From CAMAVH01 sp036500145 (GTDB lineage Bacteria; Pseudomonadota; Alphaproteobacteria; SMXQ01): a DNA stretch of 64,000 bases. The notes below the pieces were generated by a model. That model made no database searches, was not told where the DNA came from, and worked only from the letters and a program-made list of their open reading frames with translations. Shown one piece after another: positions 25,772 through 35,000 of this stretch (positions within the stretch are counted from its first letter, which is position 1; each line of letters starts with the position of its first letter). The stretch spans positions 19,017 to 83,016 of the forward strand of contig DASYCO010000078.1 in assembly GCA_036500145.1 (NCBI GenBank), in the 5' to 3' direction. Both the position numbers and the translations under genes were made by a program.

Positions 25772-26416
25772 ATGACCGGCAAGACCAAGATACATATCGC
25801 CAACGTCTCCCTGGAAAAGGAGTCCGCGCTGACGAGCGAGGACAAGGCCAAGTTCGGCTACTTCGGCGAGAACGCGAAGATCATGCCGCCGTACCGCATC
25901 CTGAACCCGCAGAACATCTTCGTCGGCGACGGCACGGTGATCCGCGAAGGCAGCCACATCAGCGCCTTCACCGACCTGTCCTTCCTCCTGATGCATGTCG
26001 AGCCGCAATACAGGACGGACTTCGACATCGACGCCTACCGCTACAAGTCGCGCATCGAATTCGGCCGCGCCGTGCAGGCAGGCCGCTTCCTGTTCATCTC
26101 CTGCACGAACAGCGTCTCCATCGGAGACGACGTCCTGTTGTCGGAGCGAATCTTCATCGGCGACAACAACCACGGCTTCTCGCATCCGGACGTGCCCATC
26201 GTGCATCAGCCCAACACGCGGGGGCGCCCCGTCGCCATCGGCCGCGGCAGCTGGATCGGCGTCGGCGCCGCGCTGCTCGGCGGCACGGAGCTGGGCCGCA
26301 ACTGCGTCGTCGGCGCGAACGCCGTCTGCCGCGACATGTCCTGCGAGTCGCATTCCGTCATCGGCAGCGAGACCGCCAAGGTTCTCTATCGCAGGCGCGC
26401 TTCGGACGAGGCGTAA
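25772..26416 (+). CDS. Left-handed beta-helix (hexapeptide) acyltransferase
   Basis: The 214-residue protein has repeated [LIV]-G-x4 hexapeptides: IFVGDGTVIREGSHIS, VSIGDDVLLSERIFIGDNNH, VAIGRGSWIGVGAALLGGTE and CVVGANAVCRDMSCESH. This marks a left-handed beta-helix O- or N-acyltransferase of the maltose/galactoside acetyltransferase group. The DNNHGF segment carries the usual catalytic-type histidine. ATG 25772 with GGGA upstream is preferred; ATG 25706 and GTG 25751 are alternatives. Given the ACP and FkbH-like genes diverging from it, it may move an acyl group from acyl-ACP or acyl-CoA to the glycan. Confidence 0.87.
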   Translation: MTGKTKIHIANVSLEKESALTSEDKAKFGYFGENAKIMPPYRILNPQNIFVGDGTVIREGSHISAFTDLSFLLMHVEPQYRTDFDIDAYRYKSRIEFGRAVQAGRFLFISCTNSVSIGDDVLLSERIFIGDNNHGFSHPDVPIVHQPNTRGRPVAIGRGSWIGVGAALLGGTELGRNCVVGANAVCRDMSCESHSVIGSETAKVLYRRRASDEA

Positions 26417-26622
26417 GCGCGTCGCGCCTGTGTCGCTCCTCATCGTCCTTCTGCCGTTGCAGATAGAGCTGGCGAGCTATCCAAAAGTGCGAAATCGCGC
26501 ACCTCGGGATATTTCGGAGTAGTCCGTTTGCGTCCTTTCGTGCGCCGCCGCCGCCGGAAGATCATTCGCTTAAGTCATTTCAACGACCTAGGTTCCTGCG
26601 AGGCGACCTAGCGAGGAATGGC

Positions 26623-28338
26623 ATGACTGCCCCATCGTCCGAACTCGCGCGAGTGCTCAGGGGCTGGCGCGGGGCGTTCGTCGGCATCGGGGTCTTTAGC
26701 GCGATCATCAACGTGCTGACGTTGACCGGCGCATTCTACATGCTCCAGGTCTACGATCGCGTCATCCCGAGCCGCAGCATACCGACTTTGGTCGGTATCT
26801 CGATCCTTGCCGTCGCGCTCTTTTCCGCGCACGGCTTCCTCGAATTCATCCGCGGGCGCATCCTGCTGCGCATCGGCCGCTCGCTCGACGAGCAGATCAG
26901 CCCCCGGGTCTTCACGATCATCGCGCGCCTGCCATTGACGCGGCAGAGCGTGTCCGAGGGCCTGCAGCCGCTGCGGGACCTGGACCAGATCCGCAACTTC
27001 TTCGCCAGCGGCGGGCCCATCGCCTTCTTCGACCTGCCCTGGCTGCCGTTCTACCTGGTGATCTGCTTCGCCTTCCATCCCTGGCTCGGCTACGCCGCCA
27101 TCGGCGGCGCCGTCGTGCTGTCGGTCCTGACGCTGCTGATCGAGGTCTTCACCAAGATGGCGCTGCGGACGGCGGCGGACCATGGCGCGGTCCGCAACAG
27201 CCTGGCGGAGGCGAGCCGGCGCAACGCCGAAGTGCTGGCCGCCATGGGCATGACCCTGCGGATCGCCGCGATCTGGAACGTGGAGAACCAAAAGCACATG
27301 GTCGCCCATTCCGCCGCGAGCGACATCGCCGGCGCGCTGAGCGGCGCCTCCAAGATATTCCGCATCGCCTTGCAGTCCGGCGTGCTCGGCCTCGGCGCCT
27401 ATCTCGCCATCTATGGCGAGGCGTCTCCCGGCATCATCATCGCCAGCTCGATCATTTCCGCGCGGGCGCTGGCGCCGGTCGATACCGCCATCGGCAACTG
27501 GAAGGGGTTCGTGGCGGCGCGCCAGAGCTGGCATCGGCTCGCCGCCGTTCTCGCCACCTTTCCCGAAGAGCGCAAGCCGCTCGCGCTGCGCAAGCCGGAG
27601 CGGACGCTGTCGGTGGAAGGCCTCAGCGTCGCCCCGCCCGGCGAGAAGCGCCACGTCATCAGGAACGTCTCCTTTCAGCTGCAATGCGGCAGCGCGCTCG
27701 GCGTGATCGGCCCGACGGCGGCGGGAAAGTCGACCCTGGCGCGCGCCATCATCGGCATCTGGGCCCCGGCGGCCGGCTGCGTCCGGCTCGATGCGGCGGC
27801 CCTCGACCAATGGTCGCCCGACGCGCTGGGCTGCCATATCGGCTACCTGCCGCAGGACATCGAGCTGTTCGACGGGACGGTCGGGCAGAATATCGCCCGC
27901 TTCGCGCCCGAACCGGAGGCGGAGACGGTCATCGCCGCCGCGGAGGCGGCCGGGGTCCATCAGATGGTCCTGCGCTTGCCCAAAGGCTACGAGACGCGGA
28001 TCGGGGAGGGCGGCTTCGCGCTGTCGGCGGGCCAACGCCAGCGCGTGGCCTTGGCCCGCGCGCTCTACGGCGAGCCGTTCCTCGTCGTGCTGGACGAGCC
28101 TAACGCCAATCTCGACGCCGAAGGCGAGCAGGCGCTGACGAACGCGATCATCGGCGTGCGCAACCGCGGCGGCATCGCCGTCATCGTCGCGCACCGGCCC
28201 AACGCCCTGGCCGCGGTGGACATGGTGCTGATGATGAACGAGGGCGAGGTCCAGGCTTTCGGGCCGCAGGAAGAGGTGCTGCGCAAGGTGCTGCGCCCCG
28301 TCGGCAAGGTCGCCACGCCAGCGATGGCGGGGGCATGA
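26623..28338 (+). CDS. Type I secretion system permease/ATPase (PrtD family)
   Basis: The 571-residue ABC exporter subunit has an N-terminal six-helix membrane domain (residues about 20-300: VLTLTGAFYMLQVYDRVIPS is the PrtD-type first helix) and a C-terminal nucleotide-binding domain. The domain has Walker A GPTAAGKST at about residues 363-371, signature LSAGQRQRVALARAL, Walker B LVVLDEPNANLD and H-loop IVAHRP. PrtD-type exporters energise one-step secretion of RTX proteins. GAGGAA precedes the ATG. It overlaps the adaptor gene by 4 bp and lies upstream of an RTX gene, its likely substrate. Confidence 0.95.
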   Translation: MTAPSSELARVLRGWRGAFVGIGVFSAIINVLTLTGAFYMLQVYDRVIPSRSIPTLVGISILAVALFSAHGFLEFIRGRILLRIGRSLDEQISPRVFTIIARLPLTRQSVSEGLQPLRDLDQIRNFFASGGPIAFFDLPWLPFYLVICFAFHPWLGYAAIGGAVVLSVLTLLIEVFTKMALRTAADHGAVRNSLAEASRRNAEVLAAMGMTLRIAAIWNVENQKHMVAHSAASDIAGALSGASKIFRIALQSGVLGLGAYLAIYGEASPGIIIASSIISARALAPVDTAIGNWKGFVAARQSWHRLAAVLATFPEERKPLALRKPERTLSVEGLSVAPPGEKRHVIRNVSFQLQCGSALGVIGPTAAGKSTLARAIIGIWAPAAGCVRLDAAALDQWSPDALGCHIGYLPQDIELFDGTVGQNIARFAPEPEAETVIAAAEAAGVHQMVLRLPKGYETRIGEGGFALSAGQRQRVALARALYGEPFLVVLDEPNANLDAEGEQALTNAIIGVRNRGGIAVIVAHRPNALAAVDMVLMMNEGEVQAFGPQEEVLRKVLRPVGKVATPAMAGA

Positions 28339-29648
28339 TGGCGGCCGCCCTGGCGACCGGCATGAAGGGCGAAGTCGGGCGGTGGCTCCTCATCGGCGGC
28401 GGCCTCGTGGCGTTTCTCGTCTTGGGCATCGGCGGGTGGGCGGTGATGACGGCGCTGTCCGGCGCCGTCTACGCCACGGCCATGGTGGTGGTCGATTCCA
28501 ACGTCAAGACGGTGCAGCACCTCACGGGCGGCGTTGTGAGCGAGCTGCGCGTGCGCGAAGGCGACCGCGTCAACGGCGGCGACGTCCTCGTGCGCCTGGA
28601 CGAGACGGTGCCGCGCGCCAACCTCGCGGTGATTCAAAAGGCCCTCACGGAGCTGGCCGCGCGCCAGGCGCGCAACGAGGCCGAGCGGGACGACCGCGAC
28701 GCGGTGACGTTTCCGGCCAGCCTGGAGGCGAACGCCGACGATCCGGAGGTCGCCACTGTGTTGCGCGACGAGGCGCGCCTGTTCGCGATTCGGCAGACCG
28801 CCCGCGAGGGGCAGAAGGCGCAGCTGCGCGAGCGTATCCTGCAGTATGGCGAGGAAATCCGCGGCCTCGCGGAACAGGTCAGGGCGAAGCAGTCCGAGAT
28901 CGTGCTGATCGAGAAGGAGCTCAAGGGCGTCCGCACGCTGTGGGAAAGCCAGATGATCCCGATCATGCGGCTGATCGCCCTCGAGCGGGACGCGGCGAAG
29001 ATCGGCGGAGAGCGTGGTCATCTCGTGGCCACTATGGCGCAGGCGAAGGGCAAGATCAGCGAGATCGAGCTGCAGATCATCCAGATCGACCAGAATCTGC
29101 GCGCCGAGGTCGGCAAGGACCTGGCGGAGATCCGCGGCAAGACGTCGGAGCTCATCGAGCGGCAAGTGGCGGCCGAGGACCAGCTCAAGCGCATCGACAT
29201 CCGTTCGCCGCAGGAGGGGGTGGTGCACCAGCTCGCGGCGCATACCGTGGGCGGCGTCATCCCGCCCGGCACGCCGATCATGCTGATCGTGCCGGAAGGC
29301 GACGCCCTGGCGATCGAGGCCAAGATCGCCTCGCACGAGATCGACAGGATATGGGTGGGCCAGAACGCGGTGCTGCGCTTCACGGCCTTCAACCAGCGGA
29401 CGACGCCGGAAATCAACGGCCAGGTCAGCCGCGTGTCCGCCGACATCAGCCAGGACAACAAGACCGGCATCCCGTTCTACACGGTGCGGATCGCGTTGAC
29501 GGACGCGGAACTCGCGCGGCTGAACGGCGTCAGGCTCGTGCCGGGCATGCCGGTCGAGAGCTTCATCCAGACGGAGGAGCGGACGGTCGCCTCCTACCTG
29601 ACGAAGCCGCTCCAGGACCATCTCGCCAAGGCTTGGAAGGAAAAATAG
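28335..29648 (+). CDS. HlyD/PrtE-family type I secretion periplasmic adaptor
   Basis: The 437-residue membrane fusion protein has one N-terminal transmembrane helix (residues about 17-45), a lipoyl-like half motif (VKTVQHLTGGVVSELRVREG), a long coiled-coil hairpin (residues about 95-280) and the return half (IDIRSPQEGVVHQLAAHTVG), then beta-barrel and C-terminal segments (GMPVESFIQTEERTVASYL). It bridges the PrtD-type ATPase to an outer-membrane channel. Its ATG overlaps the ATPase stop. No TolC-like gene is nearby, so the outer-membrane component must be shared or elsewhere. Confidence 0.95.
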   Translation: MMAAALATGMKGEVGRWLLIGGGLVAFLVLGIGGWAVMTALSGAVYATAMVVVDSNVKTVQHLTGGVVSELRVREGDRVNGGDVLVRLDETVPRANLAVIQKALTELAARQARNEAERDDRDAVTFPASLEANADDPEVATVLRDEARLFAIRQTAREGQKAQLRERILQYGEEIRGLAEQVRAKQSEIVLIEKELKGVRTLWESQMIPIMRLIALERDAAKIGGERGHLVATMAQAKGKISEIELQIIQIDQNLRAEVGKDLAEIRGKTSELIERQVAAEDQLKRIDIRSPQEGVVHQLAAHTVGGVIPPGTPIMLIVPEGDALAIEAKIASHEIDRIWVGQNAVLRFTAFNQRTTPEINGQVSRVSADISQDNKTGIPFYTVRIALTDAELARLNGVRLVPGMPVESFIQTEERTVASYLTKPLQDHLAKAWKEK

Positions 29649-29651
29649 GCC

Positions 29652-31058
29652 ATGGCATGGGCAGGCACCACCGATGTCGTCGGAATGCCCCGCGCCGGGG
29701 AGACGGGGCTCTGGCAGCGATTGACGCTCGCGCGCAAGTTCACGCTGGTCGCGGTGGCCATATCGCTGGTCAGCGTGATCTTCCTCGGCTCCTGGGTGTC
29801 TCGCACCCTCGAGGAAAGCATCATCGAGCGGGCCGGCGCGGCCAGCGCCGTCTATACCGGGCATTTCCTGGCGCCGCATCTCCAGGAGCTGGCCTTCGAC
29901 GATGAATTGTCGACCGCGAGCATCGCCGCCCTCGACCGCATCAACGAGAGCGTCGGCATCAACATGCGCCTTCACGCGATGAAGGTCTGGCTGCAGGACG
30001 GCCGCATCGTCTTCGCCAGCAACAAGGAATTGATCGGCCAGACCTATCCGCACAGCAGCCTGGACCGGGCCTGGGCCGGCTTCGTCACGGCCGAGTTCAA
30101 TGAGCTGCATGACGACGAAAACGCCTCGGAACGGAACGGCGGCCCGCATCTGCTGGAGGTCTATGCGCCGATCTATTCCGAAGCGACCGACGAGGTGATC
30201 GCGGTCGCGGAATTCTACGAGCAGGTCGACGACGTCCCGAAGAAGCTGGCGACGGTCAGGTGGCAGAGCTGGCTGGTGACGGCGCTGCTTGCGGCCGCCA
30301 TGGTCTTCTCCCTGTTTTCGATCGTTGCCGACGGCAGCAGGACGATCGAGCGCCAGCGCTATGCCTTGACGCTGCGGATCGCGGAGCTGTCCAGGCTGCT
30401 GCAGCACAACCAGGCCCTACGGGATCGGATAAAGCGCGGCGCGCGGCAAGTGGTCGAGGACCATGAATACTTCCTGCACCAGATCGGGTCCGACCTGCAC
30501 GACGGCCCCGCGCAGTTCCTGGGCCTGGCTCTGCTGCGGCTGGACCGTCTCGATGTGGCCGACGAGGAGGCCAGGCACATCCGCGCCGCGCTTTCCGACG
30601 CGCTCGAAGGCATTCGCAACATCAGCGCCGGCCTGCTGCTGCCGGAGGCACGGGGCCAGAACCTGCAGGATGCACTCCTCCATACCATCCGCGACCATGA
30701 ACGGCGCACCCAGACAGCCGTCGCCTTCCATGCCGGCGATCTGCCGTCGCAGCCGCCGCACTACGTCAACGTCTGCCTCTGCCGGGTCGTCCAGGAGGGG
30801 CTGAGCAACGCCTTTCACCATGCCGGCGGCAAGGGCCAGGCGGTCCGCCTATGGGCGGACGAGAGAACCGTCTCCGTCGAAGTCCGCGACCAGGGACCCG
30901 GCTTCCCGAAGGAACGCCTGTCCGCCGACCACAAGCACATGGGGCTGCTGGGGCTCCGGGGCCGCGTCGAAAGCATCGGCGGGACCATCGCCATGGAACG
31001 CGCTTTGGAAGGCGGTGCACGCTTGGTCGCCTGCCTTCCCGCGATCGAGGAGGAATAG
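29652..31058 (+). CDS. NarX/DegS-type sensor histidine kinase (HisKA_3)
   Basis: The 468-residue kinase has two transmembrane helices (about 34-54 and 206-226) flanking a periplasmic sensor region of about 150 residues. It then has a HisKA_3 dimerisation domain with the phospho-accepting histidine in IGSDLHDGPAQFLG (His283) and a HATPase domain (VVQEGLSNAFHHAGG, VRDQGPGFPKE, GLLGLRGRVESIGG). It begins 3 bp after the secretion adaptor and precedes its response regulator by 3 bp. This unusual placement within the secretion operon suggests it controls RTX peroxidase secretion or expression. Confidence 0.93.
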   Translation: MAWAGTTDVVGMPRAGETGLWQRLTLARKFTLVAVAISLVSVIFLGSWVSRTLEESIIERAGAASAVYTGHFLAPHLQELAFDDELSTASIAALDRINESVGINMRLHAMKVWLQDGRIVFASNKELIGQTYPHSSLDRAWAGFVTAEFNELHDDENASERNGGPHLLEVYAPIYSEATDEVIAVAEFYEQVDDVPKKLATVRWQSWLVTALLAAAMVFSLFSIVADGSRTIERQRYALTLRIAELSRLLQHNQALRDRIKRGARQVVEDHEYFLHQIGSDLHDGPAQFLGLALLRLDRLDVADEEARHIRAALSDALEGIRNISAGLLLPEARGQNLQDALLHTIRDHERRTQTAVAFHAGDLPSQPPHYVNVCLCRVVQEGLSNAFHHAGGKGQAVRLWADERTVSVEVRDQGPGFPKERLSADHKHMGLLGLRGRVESIGGTIAMERALEGGARLVACLPAIEEE

Positions 31059-31061
31059 ACG

Positions 31062-31766
31062 ATGGACAGAATCCGCATCGTTGTGGTCGACGACCATCCC
31101 ATGTTCCGAGAGGGCGTGATCCACACCCTGGCCGCGCAGGAGGACATGGTCGTCGTCGCCGAGGGCGCGACGGCCGAGGATGCGGTCCGCCTTGCCGCGT
31201 GCAACCTGCCGGACGTGCTGCTGCTGGACCTGAACCTGGACGGCGACGCCATGAAGGCAGTCGAGCGGATAACGGCCGAAAGCCCTTCTGTGAATGTCCT
31301 GATGCTCACGGTGGTCGCGGACGAAGAGTGCGTGAGCGCTGCGATGCGGCGCGGCGCGCGCGGCTACATCCTGAAAGGCGTGAGTGGCTCCGAGCTCGCG
31401 GGAAGCGTCCGCACCGTCAGCCAGGGGGAGCTGTGCCTGTCGCCGGCGCTGGCCGCGCATCTGCTCAGGCGGCTTTACCTCCGGCCAGACGAAAAGGGCT
31501 TCCAGGCCAATCGCTTTTCCCAGCTCACTGAACGCGAGCAGCAGATATTGACGCTTCTGTCCCAGGCGCTCAGCAACAAGGAAATCGCGCTGAGGATCAA
31601 GCTGACCGAGAAGACGGTGAAGCATTACCTGACCAGCATCCTGAAGAAGCTGCATGTGAAGAACCGCGTCGAAGCGGCGCTGCTGGCGTCCCATCGCGCA
31701 TCGGTGCCGGCGGCCGGACGGCACGTCGGCGCATCCTCGCTCCACGAGGAATACCCGAGGGAATAG
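31062..31766 (+). CDS. NarL/LuxR-family response regulator
   Basis: The 234-residue protein has a receiver domain (IVVVDDHPMFREGVI, phospho-acceptor Asp56 in DVLLLDLNLDG, conserved lysine in YILKGVSG) and a C-terminal GerE/LuxR helix-turn-helix (LTEREQQILTLLSQALSNKE, KTVKHYLTSILKKL). It is the cognate partner of the upstream HisKA_3 kinase, with GAGGAA before its ATG. An 18-bp perfect dyad 63 bp downstream of its stop, ahead of the RTX gene, is a candidate binding site. Confidence 0.94.
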   Translation: MDRIRIVVVDDHPMFREGVIHTLAAQEDMVVVAEGATAEDAVRLAACNLPDVLLLDLNLDGDAMKAVERITAESPSVNVLMLTVVADEECVSAAMRRGARGYILKGVSGSELAGSVRTVSQGELCLSPALAAHLLRRLYLRPDEKGFQANRFSQLTEREQQILTLLSQALSNKEIALRIKLTEKTVKHYLTSILKKLHVKNRVEAALLASHRASVPAAGRHVGASSLHEEYPRE

Positions 31767-32083
31767 TCGGCATTTCGCCAATGCCCCTCTCTTCATCCTG
31801 ACATTTCGAGTCAAGCAGATCCTGTCGCATCAGACCTTGGTCTGATCGGCGTCGGACCTTTGCCGAGCATCTTCCGACCGCAGTCCATCTGGCGGGTGGC
31901 TTGCCTCTCTTCAATAATGATTTCGCCTGACGACGAGTTTCGGCTGCGTGCCGAAGTCGCGCATGGCCGACTGACCGTAATGCGCCGATGGCGCGGATAG
32001 GCCGCTAGGGGCCGGAACGAACTCTGTTTTCAATTGGTCCGAAGCCTGCGGGCTCTTCGGCGGAACGTGGCAGGAGACGCAAA
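31767..32083. promoter_or_regulatory. Non-coding leader region of the RTX peroxidase gene
   Basis: This 317-bp gap holds no credible gene. It contains the perfect dyad at 31829-31846 and a second, imperfect hairpin at 32039-32060 (CCGAAG and CTTCGG arms) in what would be the 5' leader of the RTX gene. AGGAGA then lies six bases before ATG 32084. Neither hairpin is followed by a T-run, so they look regulatory, not terminator-like. Confidence 0.45.
31829..31846. promoter_or_regulatory. Perfect 18-bp dyad, candidate response-regulator operator
   Basis: ATCAGACC and GGTCTGAT form a perfect 8-bp inverted repeat around a 2-bp TT centre. It lies between the NarL-type regulator gene and the RTX peroxidase gene. 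NarL/LuxR-family regulators commonly bind dyads of this size. Assignment to this regulator is inference from position. Confidence 0.4.
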
Positions 32084-35000
32084 ATGGTCAGTTACATCAA
32101 GAGCGACCTGGAATTCATCCTCGCGCAGATCAAGATCGCGGAGGCGCATGCCGCAGGCCAGCCTCTCTTTGGCCCGGATGGCCTGGTGCCGGCCTACAAC
32201 ATCAGCTGGGGCCTGCGCACCGTCGACGGCACCTACAACCATCTTCTGCCCGGGCAGGAAAAATGGGGCGCTGCGGACGTGCCGTTTCCCGAACAGCTCG
32301 GCACGCAATTCCGCACGGCGGAGCCCGTTCCGCCGGGCTTCGGCCCGCCCGGCATCACCACCTACGCGCCCTCGAACAATCCCAATTCGCTCGTATTCGA
32401 CTCGAGCCTGCGCACGATCTCCAACCTGATCGTCGACCAGACCCTCGGCAATCCCTCCGCGATCCTGGAGGGCCTCCAGCGCGCCGGCGCCGATCCTGCG
32501 AATCAGCTGGCCGACCTCGCGGCGATCACTGCGATCTACCAGACCTTCAAGCCATCCTCCGACGCCGAATATCAGGCGCGGGTCGTCCTGCAGAATGCCG
32601 AGGCTGCGGCCAACGTGCTGAGCGACGGCGATCCCAATACGCCGCCGAGCCCGGCGGAAGCGGCGGCGCTGCTCGTGGTGGCGGAAGCCGCCGCGGCCCA
32701 TGCGCTCGCCAATGCCGATCTCGAGGCGGCGCGTGCCGTCCGTGACGACGCGGTCGCCACTTTCGGCATCGAGATGGACGGCGACAACGTCCATCTGCCC
32801 AACATTTCGCCCGACCTCGGCTTGTCGGCCTCGTTCAATTCCTGGTTCACGCTGTTCGGGCAGTTCTTCGACCATGGCCTCGACCTGGTCAACAAGGGGG
32901 GCAGCGGCACGGTGTTCATCCCGCTGCAGCCGGACGATCCGCTCTACGTCGAAGGCAGCCAGACCAACTTCATGGTGCTGACCCGTGCCACGGTTTCCGC
33001 CGGCACGGACGGCGTGATGGGCACGTCGGACGACGTCCGCCCCGTCAACACCACGACGGCCTACGTCGACCAGAACCAGACCTACAGCTCCCATTCGTCC
33101 CATCAGGTCTTCCTGCGCCAGTATGAAGTGAACGCGGACGGCCATCCGGTCTCCACCGGCAAGCTCATCGAGGGCGCGAACGGCGGCATGGCGACATGGG
33201 GCGAGGTCAAGGCCCAGGCCCTGATGCTCGGCATCCTCCTGACCGACCAGGACGTCGGCAACGTCCCGCTGCTGAGGACCGACCAGTACGGCAACTTCAT
33301 TCCCAATGCCGCCGGCTACGCCCAGGTGATCACCGGGATCGGCGCCGATGGCATCCCGAACACGGCGGACGACGTCGTGATCTCGGGCACCCCGGGCAGT
33401 CCCGTCGCCCTGACGGCGGCGGTCCGGACGGGCCACGCCTTCCTCGCCGACATCGCGCATGATGCCGTGCCGAACGGCCTCGCCGACGGCGACATCGAGA
33501 TCGGGCTGGCCAATCCCGGCAACGGCTCGGCCGTCTACGACAACGAGCTCCTGGATGCCCACTTCATGGCGGGTGACGGCCGCGTCAACGAGAACATCGG
33601 CCTGACGGCGGTCCACCACGTGTTCCATGCGGAGCACAATCGCCTGGTCGAGCATACCAAGGCGGTCACGCTCGCGGACGCCCAGGCGATGCTTGCCGGC
33701 GGCGCGACGCAGGCAGATGCCGTGGCTTTCCTGAACGAATGGCTCGCGGTCGACGTTGCCGCCGTTCCCGCCTCGCTGGCGGGGCTGACATGGGACGGCG
33801 AACGGCTGTTCCAGGCGGCGAAGTTCGGCACCGAGATGCAGTACCAGCACCTGGTGTTCGAGGAGTTCGCCCGCAAGATCCAGCCGAACATCAACGTCTT
33901 CCTCGTGCCTGACGGGTTCGACGTCACCATCAATCCGGACATCGTGGCCGAGTTCGCCCATGTGGTGTACCGCTTCGGCCATTCGATGCTGACGGAAACC
34001 ATCGACCGGTTCGACACCAGCTTCACGGACAAGGACATCGGCCTGATCCAGGGCTTCCTCAACCCTGTGGCCTTCGACAACGGCCATGCCATGCTCGACG
34101 GCCTCGCGGCTGGCGACATCATCCGCGGCATGACCCGCCAGGTCGGCAACGAGATCGACGAGTTCGTCACCAGCGCGCTGCGCAACAACCTGCTGGGCTT
34201 GCCGCTCGACCTGGCGACGATCAACCTGGCGCGCGGACGCGACACCGGCGTCCCCTCGCTCAACGCGGCGCGCCGCGACTTCTACGAGGCGACGAACGAC
34301 GCGGCCGAGCTCAAGCCCTATGAGAGCTGGGTGGACTTCGCCGGCAACCTGAAGAACGAAGCCTCGATCATCAACTTCATCGCGGCTTACGGCCTGCACC
34401 CGGACATCCTCGCCGAGACGACGATCGAGGGAAAGCGCGCCGTGGCCATGGCCATCATCTTCGGCACGTCGCAGTCGATCGCCGATGATCCCAATACCCC
34501 CGCGAACGAGGCGCGGACCATTGAGGTGCCTGCCGACGCCGTGGACTTCCTCAATAGCGAGGGTGCCTGGAGCAGCGGGGCGAACGGCGTGACGACGACG
34601 GGCCTCGACAACGTCGATCTCTGGATCGGCGGCTTGGCGGAGAAGATCCTGCCGTTCGGCGGCATGCTCGGCTCGACCTTCAACTTCGTCTTCGAGACGC
34701 AGATGGAGAAGCTGCAGAATGGCGACCGCTTCTACTACCTGCAGCGTCTCGACGGCCTGCATCTGTTCGGCGAGATGGAAGGCAATTCCTTCGCCGCGCT
34801 GATCATGCGCAACACCGATGCGACGCATCTGCCGTCCGACGTCTTCTCGACGCCGGGCCTCATCCTCGAGGTCGACCGGACCCGGCAGTACAATCCGGGC
34901 CTTGGCGAGACGGCCGGCGCGGACGGCATCCTGGAGGACGATCCGAACACCGCGCAGAACGAGGCGGCTGACAATCTCGGCAACGACCCGCTGGGCGGCT

